Shown: piece after piece, positions 12,947-24,379 of the stretch
How the letters are laid out: every line of letters starts with the position of its first letter
Numbering within the stretch: the stretch's first letter is position 1
NCBI GenBank assembly: GCA_963682175.1
Contig: OY821772.1
Span: forward strand, 49,746,925 to 49,810,924
Source: Triglochin maritima
Lineage: Eukaryota > Streptophyta > Magnoliopsida > Alismatales > Juncaginaceae
Length of the DNA stretch: 64,000 nucleotides
Direction of reading: 5' to 3'
Position numbers and translations under genes: made by a program
The notes under the pieces: model-generated
What the model was told of the DNA's origin: nothing
The model's database searches: none
What the model saw: only the letters and a program-made list of their open reading frames with translations

Positions 12947-12967
12947 ATATCTCTCTTCGGACACATC
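12905..12967. repeat. Inversion junction with imperfect inverted repeat
   Basis: The left arm 12,905-12,923 (GATGCGTCCGAAGAGAGAT) and right arm 12,949-12,967 (ATCTCTCTTCGGACACATC) are reverse complements at 18 of 19 positions. The inner 14 bp are perfect, and the spacer is 25 bp (12,924-12,948). Left of the spacer all monomers are reverse; right of it all are forward. The spacer is the start of a reverse monomer body (TTTTTCATATTTCCC, then TTTTTTGCA) that stops abruptly and is followed directly by the forward TCTCTCTTCGG block. It is the only orientation switch in the window. An assembly or cloning join is possible but cannot be tested here. Confidence 0.9.
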
Positions 12968-13023
12968 AGTTTTAAATTTTCGTTGTATAATTTCCAGTCC
13001 TGTCATCTGACCCTTCAAAAAAT
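12951..13023 (+). repeat. Truncated 73-bp monomer, first copy
   Basis: This is the first forward monomer after the inversion. CTCTCTTCGG at 12,951 is followed by the next CTCTCTTCGG at 13,024, only 73 bp on instead of about 171. It runs normally to TGACCCTTCAAAAAA and then jumps straight to TCTCTCTTCGG, so about 98 bp are missing. Both sides of the lost segment are A-rich (CATCAAAAAA and CTTAAAATCTCTC), consistent with a microhomology deletion. Confidence 0.9.
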
Positions 13024-13532
13024 CTCTCTTCGGACGCATCAGTTTAACATTTTCGTCGTATAATATCCAGTCATGTAATCTGACACATAAAAAAATAAAG
13101 AAATTGTGTCATTTTTAAAAACTGAGGGTTTTACCGAAATTCGTGTGCTATAGCCTTTCATTTTTTTTGCTAAAAAGGGAAATATCAAAAGATCTCTCTT
13201 CGGACGCATCAGTTTTACATTTTCATCGTATAATATCCAGTCGTGTCATCTGACACATCAAAAAAGAAAGAAATAGTGTCATTTTTAAAAACTGAGGGTT
13301 TTACCGAAATTCGTGTGCTATAGCCTTTCATTTTTTTTGCTAAAAAGGGAAATATCAAAAGATCTCTCTTCGGACGCATCAGTTTTACATTTTCATCGTA
13401 TAATATCCAGTCTTGTCATCTGACCCATCAAAAAATAAAGGATAAGTTCCATTTTAAAAAACTGATGGTTTTTACCGAAATCCGTGTGCTATACCTTTTG
13501 TTTTTTTGCTAAATAAGGAAATATCTTAAGAT

Positions 13533-13605
13533 CTCTCTTCGGACGCATCAGTTTTAAATTTTCGTTGTATAATATCCAGTCCTGTCATCTGACCCTTCAA
13601 AAAAT
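13533..13605 (+). repeat. Truncated 73-bp monomer, second copy
   Basis: Same length and same join (CCCTTCAAAAAATCTCTC) as the monomer at 12,951, exactly 582 bp downstream. It shares the rare TTCGTTGTATAAT and GACCCTTC variants with it. This is one deletion event later copied, not two separate deletions. Confidence 0.88.
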
Positions 13606-15049
13606 CTCTCTTCGGACGCATCAGTTTAACATTTTCGTCGTATAATATCCAGTCGTGTCATCTGACCCCTCAAAAAATAAAGAAAAAGTACCTTTTTAAA
13701 AAAACTGAGGGTTTTTTCCGAATTTCGTGTGCGAATAGCCTTTGATTTTTTTGCTAAAAAGGGAAATATCAAAAGATCTCTCTTCGGACGCATCAGTTTA
13801 ACATTTTCGTCGTATAATATCCAGTCGGGTCATCTGACACATCATAAAATAAAGAAATATTGCCATTTTTAAAAACTGAGGGTGTTTACCGAAATTCGTG
13901 TGCTATAGCCTTTGGTTTTTTGTTAAATAAGGAAATATCTTAAAATCTCTCTTCGGACGCATCAGTTTTAAATTTTCGTCGTATAATATCGAGTCCTGTC
14001 ATCTGACCCATTAAAAAATAAAGAATATGTGCCATTTTGAAAAACTGAGTGTTTTTACCGAAATTCGTGTGCTATAGCCTTTGATTTTTTTGCTAAAAAG
14101 GGAAATATCAAAAGATCTATCTTCGGACGCATCAGTTTTACATTTTCGTCGTATAATATCAAGTCGTGTAATCTGACACATAAAAAAATAAAGAAAAAGT
14201 GCCATTTTTAAAATCTGAGGGTTTTTACCGAAATTCATGTGCTATAGCCTTTGATTTTTTTGCTTAAAAGGGAAATATCAAAAGATCTGTCTTCGGACGC
14301 ATCAGTTTAACATTTTCGTCGTATAATATCCAGTCGTGTAATCTGACACATCAAAAAATAAAGAAATAGTGTCATTTTTAAAAACTGAGGGTCTTTACCG
14401 AAATTCGTGTTCTATAGCCCTTGGTTTTTTGCTAAATAAGGAAATATCTTAAAATCTCTCTTTGGACGCATCAGTTTTTAATTTTCGTCGTATAATATCC
14501 AGTCCTGTCATTTGACCCATCAAAAAATAAAGAAAAAGTGCCATTTTTAAAAACTGAAGGTTTTTACCGAAATTTGTGTGCTATAGCCTTTGATTTTTTT
14601 GCTAAAAAGGGAAATATCAAAAGATCTCTCTTCGGACGCATCAGTTTAACATTTTCGTCGTATAATATCCTTTCGTGTCATCTGACACATCAAAAAAGAA
14701 AGAAATAGTGTCATTTTTAAAAACTGAGGGTGTTTACCGAAATTCGTGTGCTATAGCCTTTGGTTTTTTGCTAAATAAGGAAATATCTTAAAATCTCTCT
14801 TAGGAACCACCAGTTTTAAATTTTCGTCGTATAATATCCAATTGTGTCATCTGAGCCATCAAAAAATAAAGAAAAAGTGTCATTTTTAAAAACTAAGGGT
14901 TTTTACCGAAATTCGTGTGTTATAGCCTTTGATTTTTTCTACTAAAAAGGGGAATATCAAAAGATCTCTCTTCAAACGCATCAGTTTAACAATTTCGTCG
15001 TATAATATCCTGTCGTGTCATCTGACACATCAAAAAAGAAAGAAATAGT

Positions 15050-15540
15050 GTCATTTTTAAAAACTGAGGGTGTTTACCGAAATTCGTGTGCTAGCCTTTG
15101 GTTTTTTGCTAATAAGAAATATCAAACGATCTCTCTTCGGACGCATCAGTTTAACATTTTCGTCGTATAATATCTAGTTGTGTCATCTGACGCATCAAAA
15201 AAGAAAGAAAAAGTGTCATTTTTAAAAACTGAGGGTGTTTACCAAAATTCGTGTGCTATAGCCTTTGATTTTTTTGCTAAAAAAGGAAATATCATAAAAT
15301 CTCTCTTCGGACGCATCAGTTTTAAATTTTCGTCGTATAATATCCAGTCGTGTAATCTGACACATAAAAAAATAAAGAAATACTGTCATTTTTAAAAACT
15401 GAGGGTGTTTACCGAAATTCGTGTGCTATATAGCCTTTGGTTGTTTGGTAAAAAAGTAAATATCTTAAAATCTCTCTTAGGAAGCATCAGTTTTAAATTT
15501 TCGTCGTATAATATCCAATTGTGTCATCTGACACATCAAA
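15050..15540 (+). repeat. R1 block alpha, copy 1
   Basis: Marked by GTGCTAGCCTTTGG (no TA in the CTATAG block), TTGCTAATAAGAAATATC with AAACGATCTCTC, CATCTGACGCATCAAAAAAG and GGTTGTTTGGTAAAAAAG. The same run recurs at about 17,590 (offset 2,533) and about 20,715 (offset a further 3,135). Confidence 0.8.
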
Positions 15541-16399
15541 AAATAAAGAAATAGTGTCATTTTTAAAAACTGAGGGTTTTTACCGAAATTCGTGTGCTAT
15601 AGCCTTTCATTTTTTTTTGCTAAAAAGGGAAATATCTAAAAATCTCTCTTCGGACACATCAGTTTAACATTTTCGTCGTATAATATCCGATCGTGTCATC
15701 TGACACACAAAAAATAAAGGAATAGTGTCATTTTTTAAAACTGAGGGTGTTTACCGACATTCGTGTGCTATAGCCTTTGGTTTTTTGCTAAATAAGGAAA
15801 TATCTTAAATTCTCTCTTCGGACGCATCAGTTTTAAATTTTCGTCATATAATATCGAGTCCTGTCATCTGACCCATCAAAAAATAAAGAATAAGTGTCAT
15901 TTTTAAAAACTGAGGATTTTTACCGAAATTCGTGTGCTATAGCCTTTGATTTTTTTGCTAAAAAGGGAAATATCAAAAGATCTCTCTTTGGACGCATCAG
16001 TTTAACATTTTCGTCGTATAATATCCTTTCGTGTCATCTGACACATAAAAAAATAAAGAAATAGTGTCATTTTTAAAAACTAAGGGTTTTTTCCGAAATG
16101 CGTGTGCTATATAGCCTTTGGTTTTTTGTTAAAAAAGGAAATATCATAAAATCTCTCTTCGGACGCATCAGTTTTAAATTTTCGTCGTACAATATCCAGT
16201 CCTGTCATCTGACCCATCAAAAAATAAAGAAAAAGTGCCATTTTTAAAAACTGAGGGTTTTTGCCGAAATTCGTGTGCTATATAGCCTTTGGTTTTTTGC
16301 TAAATAAGGAAATATCTTAAAATCTCTATTCGGACGCATCAGTTTTAAATTTTCGTCGTATAATATCCAGTGTTGTCATCTGACCCATCAAAAAATAAA

Positions 16400-18240
16400 G
16401 AAAAAGTACCATTTTTAAAAACTGAGGGTTTTTACCGAAATTTGTATGCTCTAGCCTTTGATTTTTTTGCTAAAAAGGGAATATCAAAAGATCTCACTTC
16501 ATACGCTTCAGTTTAATATTTTCGTCGTATAATATCCTGTCGTGTCATCTGACACATCAAAAAAGAAAGAAATAGTGTCATTTTTAAAAAGTGAGGGTGT
16601 TTACCGAAATGCGTGTGCTATATAGTCTTTGGTTTTTTGTTAAAAAAGGAAATATCTTAAAATCTCTCTTCGGACGCATCAGTTTTAAATTTTCGTCGTA
16701 TAATATCAAGTCCTGTCATCTGACCCATCAAAAAATAAAGAATATGTGCCATTTTTAAAAACTGAGGGTTTTTACCGAAATTCGTGTGCTATAGCCTTTG
16801 ATTTTTTGCTAAAAAGGGAAATATCAAAAGATCTCTTCGGACGCATCAGTTTAACATTTTCATCGTATAATATCGAGTCGGGTCATCTGACACATCAAAA
16901 AATAAAGAAATAGTGTCATTTTTAAAAACTGAGGGTGTTTACCGAAATTCGTGTGCTATAGCCCTTGGTTTTTTGCTAAATAAGGAAATATCTTAAAATC
17001 TCTCTTAGGAACCACCAGTTTTAAATTTTCGTCGTATAATATCCAATTGTGTCATCTGAGCCATCAAAAAATAAAGAAAAAATGCCATTTTTGAAAACTA
17101 AGGGTTTTTACCGAAATTCGTGTGTTATAGCCTTTGATTTTTTTACTAAAAAGGGAAATATCAAAAGATCTCTCTTCGGACGCATCGGTTTAACATTTTC
17201 GTCGTATAATATTCAGTCGTGTCATTTGACACAACAAAAAAGAAAGAAATAGTGTCATTTTTAAAAACTGAGGGTATTTACCGAAATTCGTGTGCTTGCC
17301 TTTGGTTTTTTGCTAAATAAGGAAATATCTTAAAATCTCTCTTCGGACGCATCAGTTTTAAATTTTCGTCGTATAATATCCAGTCCTGTCATCTGACCCA
17401 TCAAAAAATAAAGAAAAAGTGCCATTTTAAAAAACTAAGGGTTTTTACCGAAATTTGTGTCCTTTGATTTTTTTTGTAAAAAGGGGAACGTCGAAAGATC
17501 TCTCTTCAGACGCATCAGTTTAACATTTTCGTCGTATAATATCATGTCGTGTCATCTGACACATAAAAAAGAAAGAAAAAGTGACATTTTTAAAAACTGA
17601 GGGTGTTTACCGAAATTCGTGTGCTAGCCTTTGGTTTTTTGCTAATAAGAAATATCAAACGATCTCTCTTCGGACGCATCAGTTTAACATTTCCGTCGTA
17701 TAATATCCAGTTGTGTCATCTGACGCATCAAAAAAGAAAGAAAAAGTGTCATTTTTAAAAACTAAGGGTGTTTACCAAAATTGGTGTGGTATAGCCTTTG
17801 ATTTTTTTGCTAAAAAAGAAAATATCGTAAAATCTCTCTTCGGACGCATCAGTTTTAAATTTTCGTCGTATAATATCCAGTCGTGCAATCTGAGACACAA
17901 AAAAATAAAGAAATAATGTCATTTTTAAAAACTGAGGGTGTTTACTGAAATTCGTGTGCTATATAGCCTTTGGTTGTTTGGTAAAAAAGTAAATATCTTA
18001 AAATCTCTCTTAGGAAGCATCAGTTTTAAATTTTCGTCGTATAATATCCAATTGTGTCATATGACCCATCAAAAAATAAAGAAAAAGTTCCTTTTTAAAA
18101 ACAGAGGGTTTTTACTGTAATTCGTGTGCTATAGCCTTTTTGTTTTTTGCTAAATATGGAAATATCTAAAAATATCTTTTCGGACACATTAGTTTAAAAT
18201 TTTCGTCGTATAATATCCGATCGTGTCATCTGACACATCA
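16400..18240 (+). repeat. R1 3.13-kb duplication, copy 1
   Basis: Matches 19,530-21,390 at offsets of 3,131-3,135 bp. Shared rare marks in the same order are CATACGCTTCAGTTTAATAT (about 16,500), the shortened GATCTCTTCGGACGC (16,830), block alpha with GCTAATAAGAAATATC (about 17,640), GGTTGTTTGGTAAAAAAG (about 17,968) and GCCTTTTTGTTTTTTGC with AAATATGGAAATATC (about 18,135). Confidence 0.78.
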
Positions 18241-18678
18241 AACAATAAAGAAATAATGTAATTTTTAAAAACTGAGGGTTTTTACCGAAATTCGTGTGCT
18301 AGCCTTTCATTTTTTTGCTAAAAAGGGAAATATCTAAAAATATCTCTTCGGACGCATCAGTTAAACATTTTCGTCATATAATATCCAGTCGTGTCATCTG
18401 ACACATAAAAAAATAAAGAAATAGTGTCATTTTAAAAACTGAGGGTGTTTACCGAAATTCGTGTGCTATAGCCTTTGGTTTTTTGCTAAATAAGGAAATA
18501 TCTTAAAATCTCTCTTCGGACGCATCAATTTTAAATTTTCGACGTATAATATCGAGTCTTGTCATCTGACCCATCAAAAAATAAAGAATAAGTGTCATTT
18601 TTAAAAACTGAGGGTGTTTACCGAAATTCGTGTGCTATAGCCCTTGGTTTTTTGCTAAATAAGGAAATATCTTAAAAT

Positions 18679-18767
18679 CTCTCTTAGGAACCACCAGTTT
18701 TAAATTTTCGTCGTATAATATCCAATTGTGTCATCTGAGCCATCAAAAAAGGGAAATATCAAAAGAT
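18679..18767 (+). repeat. Truncated 89-bp monomer
   Basis: Between CTCTCTTAGG at 18,679 and CTCTCTTCGG at 18,768 there are only 89 bp. The monomer passes from GAGCCATCAAAAAA directly into GGGAAATATCAAAAG, losing about 82 bp. The run of A present on both sides of the lost segment is the likely microhomology. The breakpoints differ from those of the 73-bp monomers. Confidence 0.88.
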
Positions 18768-19529
18768 CTCTCTTCGGACGCATCAGTTTAACATTTTCCT
18801 CGTATAATATCCAGTCGTGTAATCTGACACATAAAAAAAATAAAGAAATAGTGTCATTTTTAAAAACTGAGGGTGTTTATCGAAATTCGTGTGCTATATA
18901 GCCTCCGGTTTTTTTCTAAAAAAGGAAATATCCTAAAATCTCTCTTCAGACGCATCAGTTTTAAATTTTCGTCGTATAATATCGAGTCATGTCATCTAAC
19001 CCATCAAAAAATAAAGAATAAGTGTCATTTTTAAAAACTGAGGGTTTTTACCGAAATTCGTGTGTTATAGCCTTTGATTTTTTTGCTAAAAAGGGAAATA
19101 TCAAAAGATCTCTCTTCGGACGCATCAATTTAACAATTTTCGTCGTATAATATCCAGTCGTGTAATCTGACACATAAAAAAATAAAGAAATAGTGTCATT
19201 TTTAAAAACTAAGGGTTTTTTCCGAAATGCGTGTGCTATATAGCCTTTGGTTTTTTGTTAAAAAAGGAAATATCTTAAAATCTCTCTTCAGACGCATCAG
19301 TTTTAAATTTTCGTCGTACAATATCCAGTCCTGTCATCTGACCCATCAAAAAATAAAGAAAAAGTGCCATTTTTAAAAACTGAGGGTTTTTACCGAAATT
19401 CGTGTGCTATAGCCTTTGATTTTTTTTTGCTAAAATGGGAAATATCAAAAGATCTCTCTTCGGACGCATCAGTTTAACATTTTCGTCGTATAATATCCAG
19501 TCGTGTCATCTGACCCATAAAAACATAAA

Positions 19530-21390
19530 GAAATAGAGTCATTTTTAAAAAGTTGAGGGTTTTTACCGAAATTCGTGTGCTATAGCCTTTGATTTTTTTG
19601 CTAAAAAGGGAATATCAAAAGATCTCTCTTCATACGCTTCAGTTTAATATTTTCGTCGTATAATATCCTGTCTTGTCATCTGACGCATCAAAAAAGAAAG
19701 AAATAGTGTCATTTTTAAAAAGTGAGGGTGTTTACCGAAATTCGTGTGCTAGTCTTTGGTTTTTTGCTAAATAAGGAAATATCTTAAAATCTCTCTTCGG
19801 ACGCATCAGTTTTAAATTTTCGTCGTATAATATCAAGTCTTGTCATCTGACCCATCAAAAAATAAAGAATATGTGCCATTTTTAAAAACTGAGGGGTTTT
19901 ACCGAAATTCGTGTGCTATATAGCCTTTGATTTTTTTTTGCTAAAATGGGAATTATCAAAAGATCTCTTCGGACGCATCAGTTTAACATTTTCGTCGTAT
20001 AATATCGAGTCGGGTCATCTGACACATCAAAAAATAAAGAAATAGTGTCATTTTTAAAAACTGAGGGTGTTTACCGAAATTCGTGTGCTATAGCCCTTGG
20101 TTTTTTGCTAAATAAGGAAATATCTTAAAATCTCTCTTCGGACGCATCAGTTTTAAATTTTCGTCGTATAATATCCAGTCCTGTCATCTGACCCATCAAA
20201 AAATAAAGAAAAAGTGTCATTTTTAAAAACTGAAGGTTTTTACCGAAATTTGTGTGCTATAGCCTTTGATTTTTTTTCTAAAAAGGGGAATATCAAAAGA
20301 TCTCTCTTCAGACGCATCAGTTTCACATTTTCGTCGTATAATATCCAGTCGTGTCATCTGACACATCAAAAAAGAAAAAAAAGTGTCATTTTTAAAAACT
20401 GAGGGTGTTTACAAAATTTCGTGTGCCTTTGATTTTTTTGCTAAAAAAGGAAATATCTTAATATCTCTCTTCGGACGCATCAGTTTTAAATTTTCGTCGT
20501 ACAATATCCAATCCTGTCATCTGACCCATAAAAAAATAAAGAAAAAGTGCCATTTTAAAAAACTAAGGGTTTTTACCGAAATTTGTGTGCTATAGGCTTT
20601 GATTTTTTTTCTAAAAGGGGAATATCAAAAGATCTCTCTTCAGACGCATCAGTTTCACATTTTCGTCGTATAATATCCTGTCGTGTCATCTGACACATCA
20701 AAAAAGAAAGAAATAGTGTCATTTTTAAAAACTGAGGGTGTTTACCGAAATTCGTGTGCTAGCCTTTGGTTTTTTGCTAATAAGAAATATCAAACGATCT
20801 CTCTTCGGACGCATCAGTTTAACATTTTCGTCGTATAATATCTAGTTGTGTCATCTGACGCATCAAAAAAGAAAGAAAAAGTGTCATTTTTAAAAACTGA
20901 GGGTGTTTACCAAAATTCGTGTGCTATAGCTTTTGATTTTTTTGCTAAAAAAGGAAATATCTTAACATCTCTCTTCGGACGCATCAGTTTTAAATTTTCG
21001 TCGTATAATATCCAGTCGTGTAATCTGACACATTAAAAAATAAAGAAAGAGTGTCATTTTTAAAAACTGAGGGTGTTTACCGAAATTCGTGTGCTATATA
21101 TAGCCTTTGGTTGTTTGGTAAAAAAGTAAATATCTTAAAATCTCGCTTAGGAAGCATCAGTTTTAAATTTTCGTCGTATAATATCCAATTGTGTCATCTG
21201 ACACATCAAAAAATAAAGAAAAAGTACCTTTTTTAAAAAACAGAGGGTTTTTACCGTAATTCGTGTGCTATAGCCTTTTTGTTTTTTTGCTAAATATGGA
21301 AATATCTAAAAATCTCTTTTCGGACACATTAGTTTAAAATTTTCGTCCTATAATATCCGATCATGTCATCTGACACATCAAAAAATAAAG
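19530..21390 (+). repeat. R1 3.13-kb duplication, copy 2
   Basis: Downstream partner of 16,400-18,240 with the same order of rare markers. It differs by scattered substitutions and small indels, so it is older than the events in the octamer zone. The CATACGCTTCAG monomer occurs a third time at 21,494, 1,862 bp further on, so part of the block was copied again. Confidence 0.78.
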
Positions 21391-22845
21391 AAATAGTGTC
21401 ATTTTTAAAAACTGAGGGTTTTTACCGAAATTCGTGTGCTATAGCCTTTCATTTTTTTTTGCTAAAAAGGAAAATATCAAAAGATCTCTCTTCATACGCT
21501 TCAGTTTAATATTTTCGTCGTATAATTTCCAGTCGTGTCATCTGACACATCAAAAAAGAAAGAAATAGTGTCATTTTTAAAAAGTGAGGGTGTTTACCGA
21601 AATTCGTGTGCTAGTCTTTGGTTTTTTGCTAAATAAGGAAATATCTTAAAATCTCTCTTCGGACGCATCAGTTTTAAATTTTCGTCGTATAATATCAAGT
21701 CTTGTCATCTGACCCATCAAAAAATAAAGAATATGTGCCATTTTTAAAAACTGAGGGGTTTTACCGAAATTCGTGTGCTATATAGCCTTTGGTTTTTTTC
21801 TAAAAAAGGAAATATCTTAAAAACTCTCTTCGGACGCATCAGTTTTAAATTTTCGTCGTATAATATCGAGTCCTGTCATCTGACCCATCAAAAAATAAAG
21901 AATAAGTGTCATTTTTAAAAACTGAGGGTTTTTACCGAAATTCGTGTGCTATATAGCCTTTGATTTTTTTGCTAAAAAGGAAATATCAAAAGATCTCTCT
22001 TTCGACGCATCAGTTTAACATTTTCGTCGTATAATATCCAGTCGTGTCATCTGACACATCAAAAAAGAAAGAAATAGTGTCATTTTTAAAAACTGCGGGT
22101 GTTTACCGAAATTCGTGTGCTATATAGCCTTTGGTTTTTTTGCTAAATAAGGAAATATCAAAAGATCTCTCTTCGGACGCATCGGTTTAACATCTACGTC
22201 GTATAACATCCAATCTTGTCATCTGACCCATCAAAAAATAAAGAAAAAGTGCCTTTTTCAAAATCTGAGGGGTTTTACCGAAATTCGTGTGCTATTAGCC
22301 TTTTGTTTTTTTGCTAAAAATGGAAATATCAAAAAATCTTTTTCGGACGCATTAGTTTAACATTTTCGTTGTATAATATCCGATCGTCTCATCTGACACA
22401 TCAAAAAATAAAGAAATAGTGTCATTTTTAAAAACTGAGGGGTTTTACCGAAATTCGGTTGCTATAGCCTTTGATTTTTTTGCTAAAAAGGGAAATATCA
22501 AAAGATCTCTCTTCGGACGCATCAGTTTAACATTTTCGTCGTATAATATCCAGTCGTGTCATCTGACACATCAAAAAAGAAAGAAATAGTGTCATTTTTA
22601 AAAACTGAGGGTGTTTACCGAAATTCGTGTGCTATAGCCTTTGGTTTTTTGCTAAATAAGTAAAAATCTTAAAATCTCTCTTCGGACGCATCAGTTTTAA
22701 ATTTTTGTCGTATAATATCCAGGCCTGTCATCTGACCCATCAAAAATAAAGAAAAATGCCATTTTAAAAAACTGATGGTGTTTACCGAAATTCGTGTGCT
22801 AATAGCCTTTGGTTTTTTTGCTAAAAAAGGAAATATCTTAAAATC

Positions 22846-24210
22846 TCTCTTCAGACGCATCAGTTTTAAATTTTCGTCGTATAATATCCAATCGTGTCAT
22901 CTGACCCATCAAAAAATAAAGAAATAGTGCCATTTTTAAAAACTGAGGGTTTTTACCGAAATTCGTGTGCTACAGCCTTTGGTTTTTTGCTAAATAGGGA
23001 AATATCTAAAAATCTCACTTCGGAAGAAGTACTAGTTTAACATTTTCGTCGTATAATATCCAGTCGTGTCATCTGACACATCAAAAAAATATAGAAATAA
23101 TTTCATTTTTAATAGCAGAGGTTTTTTAGCGAAATTCGTGTGCTATATATAGCCTTTGGTTTTTTGCTAAATAGGGAAACATCTAAAAATCTCTCTTCGG
23201 ACGCATCAGTTTAACATTTTCGTCGTATAATATCCAGTCGTGTCGTCTGACACATCAAAAAACAAAGAAAAGTGCCATTTTCAAAAACTGGGGGTCTTTA
23301 CAGAAATTCGTGTTCTATAGCCATTGGGTTTTTTTGCCAAAAATGGAAATATCTAAAAATCTCTTTTTGGATGCATCAGTTTAACATTTTCGTCGTATAA
23401 TATCCAGTCATGTCATCTGACACACCAAAAAATATAGAAAAAGTGCCATTTTCAATAACTAAGGGTTTTACCGAAATTCGTGTGCTATAGCCTTCGGTGT
23501 TTTTGCTAACAAGAGAAATGTCTACAAATCTCTCTTCTAACGCATCAGTTTAACATTTTCGTCGTACAATATCCAGTCGTGTCACACATCAAAAAATAAA
23601 GAAAAAGTGTCATTTTTAAAAACTGAGGGTTTTAGCGAAATTCGTGTGCTATAGCCTTCGGTTTTTTTGCTAAAAAGAGAAATGTCTACAAATCTCTCTT
23701 CTAACGCATCAGTTTAAAATTTTCGTAGTAGAATATCCAGTCCTGTCATCTGACCGATCAAAACGTAAAGAAGACGTGTCATTTTTAAAAACTGATGGTT
23801 TTTACCAAAATTCGTGTGCTATATATTGCCATTGGTTTTTTTGCCAAAAATGGAAATATCTAAAAATCACTCTTCGGCCGCATCAGTTTAACATTTTCGT
23901 CGTATAATATCCGATCGTGTCATCTGACACATCAAAAAATAAAGAAAAACTGCCATTTTTAAAAACTGAGGGTTTCTACCGAAATTCGTGTGCTATATGT
24001 ATGGGTTTTTTTTGCCAAAAAGGGAAATATCTAAAAATCCCTTTTCGGACGCATCAGTTTAATATTTTCGTCGTACAATATCCCGCCGTGTCATCTGACA
24101 CATCAAAATTAATAAAAAAAAAGTGTCATTTTTAAAAACTGATGGTTTTTACCGAAATTCGTGTGATAGAGCATTTGGTTTTTTGCGAAATAGGGAAATA
24201 TCTAGAAATG
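22846..24210 (+). repeat. Octamer unit 1 (edge unit)
   Basis: The first unit, 1,365 bp. Its A is atypical: it opens with TCTTCAGACGCATCAG like the neighbouring X monomers and becomes A-like only from CCAATCGTG (22,887). The homogeneous array therefore really starts inside this monomer. H has TTTAATATTTTCG (24,058), a change not seen in other units. Divergence is concentrated at the edge, as expected when exchange is less frequent there. Confidence 0.85.
23917..23930. repeat. Dyad motif GTGTCA-TC-TGACAC (example in G)
   Basis: A 6-bp perfect inverted repeat around a 2-bp centre, present in Y-class monomers and in octamer B, G and H. It is degraded in C (GTGTCGTCTGACAC), shortened in A, D and F, and deleted in E (GTGTCACACATC). 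In the left arm the matching text is GTGTCATCAGACC (reading the reverse strand), where one changed base breaks the symmetry. Short dyads are a known feature of some centromeric satellites; a protein-binding role here is only inferred. Confidence 0.6.
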
Positions 24211-24379
24211 TCTCTTAGGAAGCATCAGTTTTAAATTTTAGTCGTATAATATCCAATCGTGTCATCTGACCCATCAAAAAATAAACAAATAGTGTCATTT
24301 TTAAAAACTGAGGGTTTTTACCGAAATTCGTGTGCTACAGCCTTTGGTTTTTTGCTAAATAGGGAAATATCTAAAAATC
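24211..24379 (+). repeat. Octamer monomer A (reference unit 2)
   Basis: A carries TCTCTTAGGAAGCATCAG in place of the usual CTTCGGACGCATCAG, then TTTTAAATTTT and CCAATCGTGTCATCTGACCC. It is 169 bp here. The AGGAAGCATCAG version is also seen in single monomers of R1 (about 15,480 and 18,010), so A probably descends from the X class. Confidence 0.9.

Larger units (their letters stand above)
1..12948 (-). repeat. Reverse-oriented satellite array (left arm)
   Basis: About 75 head-to-tail monomers of roughly 171 bp, all reverse complement to the rest of the window. On the + strand each reads GGTCTGATGACACGAC, then ATTATGCGACGAAAATGTTA, GATGCGTCCGAAGAGAGAT, TTTGGCAAAAAACACAAAGG, CTATAGCACACGAATTTCGG and CCCTCAGTTTT. 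Spacings of the GTCCGAAG block at the start (60, 233, 405, 577) give 172-173 bp. No non-repeat sequence interrupts it and it begins mid-monomer, so the array continues to the left. Satellite identity is seen directly; a centromeric or heterochromatic role is inferred. Confidence 0.95.
5221..12948 (-). repeat. Left subarray L2, diverged nested duplications
   Basis: About 45 reverse monomers with many private variants, for example GACAGGATCCCACACGACG, GAATGCATATTATACAAC and GATGAAACGAATGGATATT. There is no single short period. Instead, long colinear blocks recur: 5,223-7,650 corresponds in order to 8,464-12,255 with whole-monomer insertions, and 7,886-8,460 corresponds to 10,441-10,980 at an offset of 2,556 bp. 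Individual variants also recur at 1,366 bp (6,540 to 7,906, and 11,157 to 12,523), which is eight monomers. Confidence 0.85.
12949..22845 (+). repeat. Zone R1, X/Y two-class array
   Basis: Two monomer classes mostly alternate, giving a roughly 340-bp dimer. Class X has AAATAAGGAAATATCTTAAA, CAGTTTTAAATTTTCG, CCAGTCCTGTCATCTGACCC and CATCAAAAAATAAAG. Class Y has AAAAAGGGAAATATCAAAAG, CAGTTTAACATTTTCG, TCGTGTCATCTGACACATC and AAAAAAGAAAG. Alternation breaks in places (two X or two Y in a row, plus truncated monomers), so homogenisation is weaker here than in the HOR zones. Confidence 0.85.

Noticed and set aside
12905..12967. Inverted repeat read as a transcription terminator hairpin
   Set aside because: The arms are simply the same satellite block in opposite orientation at the inversion, with no gene nearby.
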